Positions 6,764-6,821 of a DNA stretch of 6,821 nucleotides are shown here, in pieces. Every line of letters begins with the position of its first letter. Position 1 is the first letter of the stretch. The position numbers and the translations under genes were made by a program. This DNA comes from Oscillospiraceae bacterium (GTDB lineage Bacteria > Bacillota > Clostridia > Oscillospirales > Oscillospiraceae): the NCBI GenBank assembly GCA_017399325.1, contig JAFQDY010000095.1, forward strand, positions 1 to 6,821, given 5' to 3'. The notes under the pieces are model-generated. The model did not search any database. It was not told where the DNA came from and saw only the letters and a list, made by a program, of their open reading frames with translations.

Positions 6764-6773
6764 TACAATCTCA

Positions 6774-6821
6774 TTGGCTGAAAAATTGAAAATTATCCCC
6801 TTGGGCGGTTTGGATGAGATC
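6774..6821 (+). CDS. rnj: Probable ribonuclease J, first 16 codons (cut by window edge)
   Basis: Only 16 residues are visible, reading MAEKLKIIPLGGLDEI from a TTG start. The string K-I-I-P-L-G-G-L-x-E-I is the hallmark N-terminus of RNase J, a metallo-beta-lactamase/beta-CASP enzyme with 5'-3' exonuclease and endonuclease activity in Firmicutes mRNA decay and rRNA maturation. The catalytic HxHxDH motif would lie beyond the edge, so family membership rests on this short match alone. The gene is transcribed away from gdpP, from its own promoter and behind a long leader. Other beta-CASP proteins are less likely alternatives. Confidence 0.8.
   Translation, partial: MAEKLKIIPLGGLDEI

Larger units (their letters stand above)
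6595..6773 (+). promoter_or_regulatory. Long structured 5' leader of the RNase J gene
   Basis: About 179 bases lie between the predicted transcription start and the start codon. Possible hairpins read by eye: (1) 6599-6622, GCAC/GTGC closing an inner GGT/ACC; (2) 6627-6650, GGCT-ATG paired with CAT-AGCC, one bulged T and a nine-base loop; (3) 6689-6721, TTGTTGT with ACAACAA; (4) 6712-6747, GAAACAACAA with TTGTTGTGTC (one A-G mismatch) and an inner TTGC/GCAG (one G-U pair). Hairpins 3 and 4 use the same ACAACAA strand and exclude each other. The segment GCAAAA (6621-6626) could also pair with TTTTGC (6671-6676) around hairpin 2. I do not recognise a known riboswitch class. No run of T follows a hairpin as in an intrinsic terminator, so any control would more likely act on translation or mRNA stability. 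Confidence 0.45.

Noticed and set aside
6592..6774. A 60-codon minus-strand open frame in the divergent intergenic region
   Set aside because: No convincing ribosome binding site, no recognisable domain, and it lies over the leader and promoter of the RNase J gene.

Overview
The window looks like a chromosomal housekeeping segment from a low-to-moderate GC Gram-positive bacterium of the class Clostridia. An Oscillospirales/Ruminococcaceae-like host is my inference; no taxonomic marker gene is present. The grounds are the gene content and order (gdpP-rplI-dnaB and tilS-hpt-ftsH, both classic Firmicutes strings), strong AGGAGG-type ribosome binding sites, frequent TTG/GTG starts and a divergent RNase J gene. 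I see no mobile element, CRISPR array, tRNA or rRNA.

Layout: six genes lie head to tail on the minus strand, so they are transcribed from right to left. In transcription order they are gdpP (c-di-AMP phosphodiesterase), rplI (ribosomal protein L9), dnaB (replicative helicase), tilS (tRNA-Ile lysidine synthetase), hpt (hypoxanthine phosphoribosyltransferase) and ftsH (membrane AAA+ protease, cut by the left edge of the window). Gaps are 11, 32, -11 (overlap), 29 and 15 bases, and no terminator is visible between them, so they probably form one operon. In at least two junctions the upstream stop codon sits inside the next gene's Shine-Dalgarno sequence (TAAGGAG), which suggests translational coupling. 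A good extended -10 promoter lies just upstream of gdpP.

The right end holds a divergent control region of about 340 bases. A second extended -10 promoter fires rightward and is followed by an approximately 180-base untranslated leader with several possible hairpins. The leader ends at the first 16 codons of a probable RNase J gene, cut by the right edge. Two copies of an 8-base repeat in this leader compete for the same complementary segment. This is the least explained part of the window.

Functionally the operon joins replication (DnaB), translation (L9, TilS), purine salvage (Hpt), membrane proteolysis (FtsH) and nucleotide second-messenger turnover (GdpP). The two blocks are separate loci in Bacillus subtilis, so their joining here is notable but may be ordinary for the lineage. 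I found no clear evidence of a wholly new system. The best leads are the RNase J leader and an Asn replacing the usual His in the GdpP DHHA1 motif.
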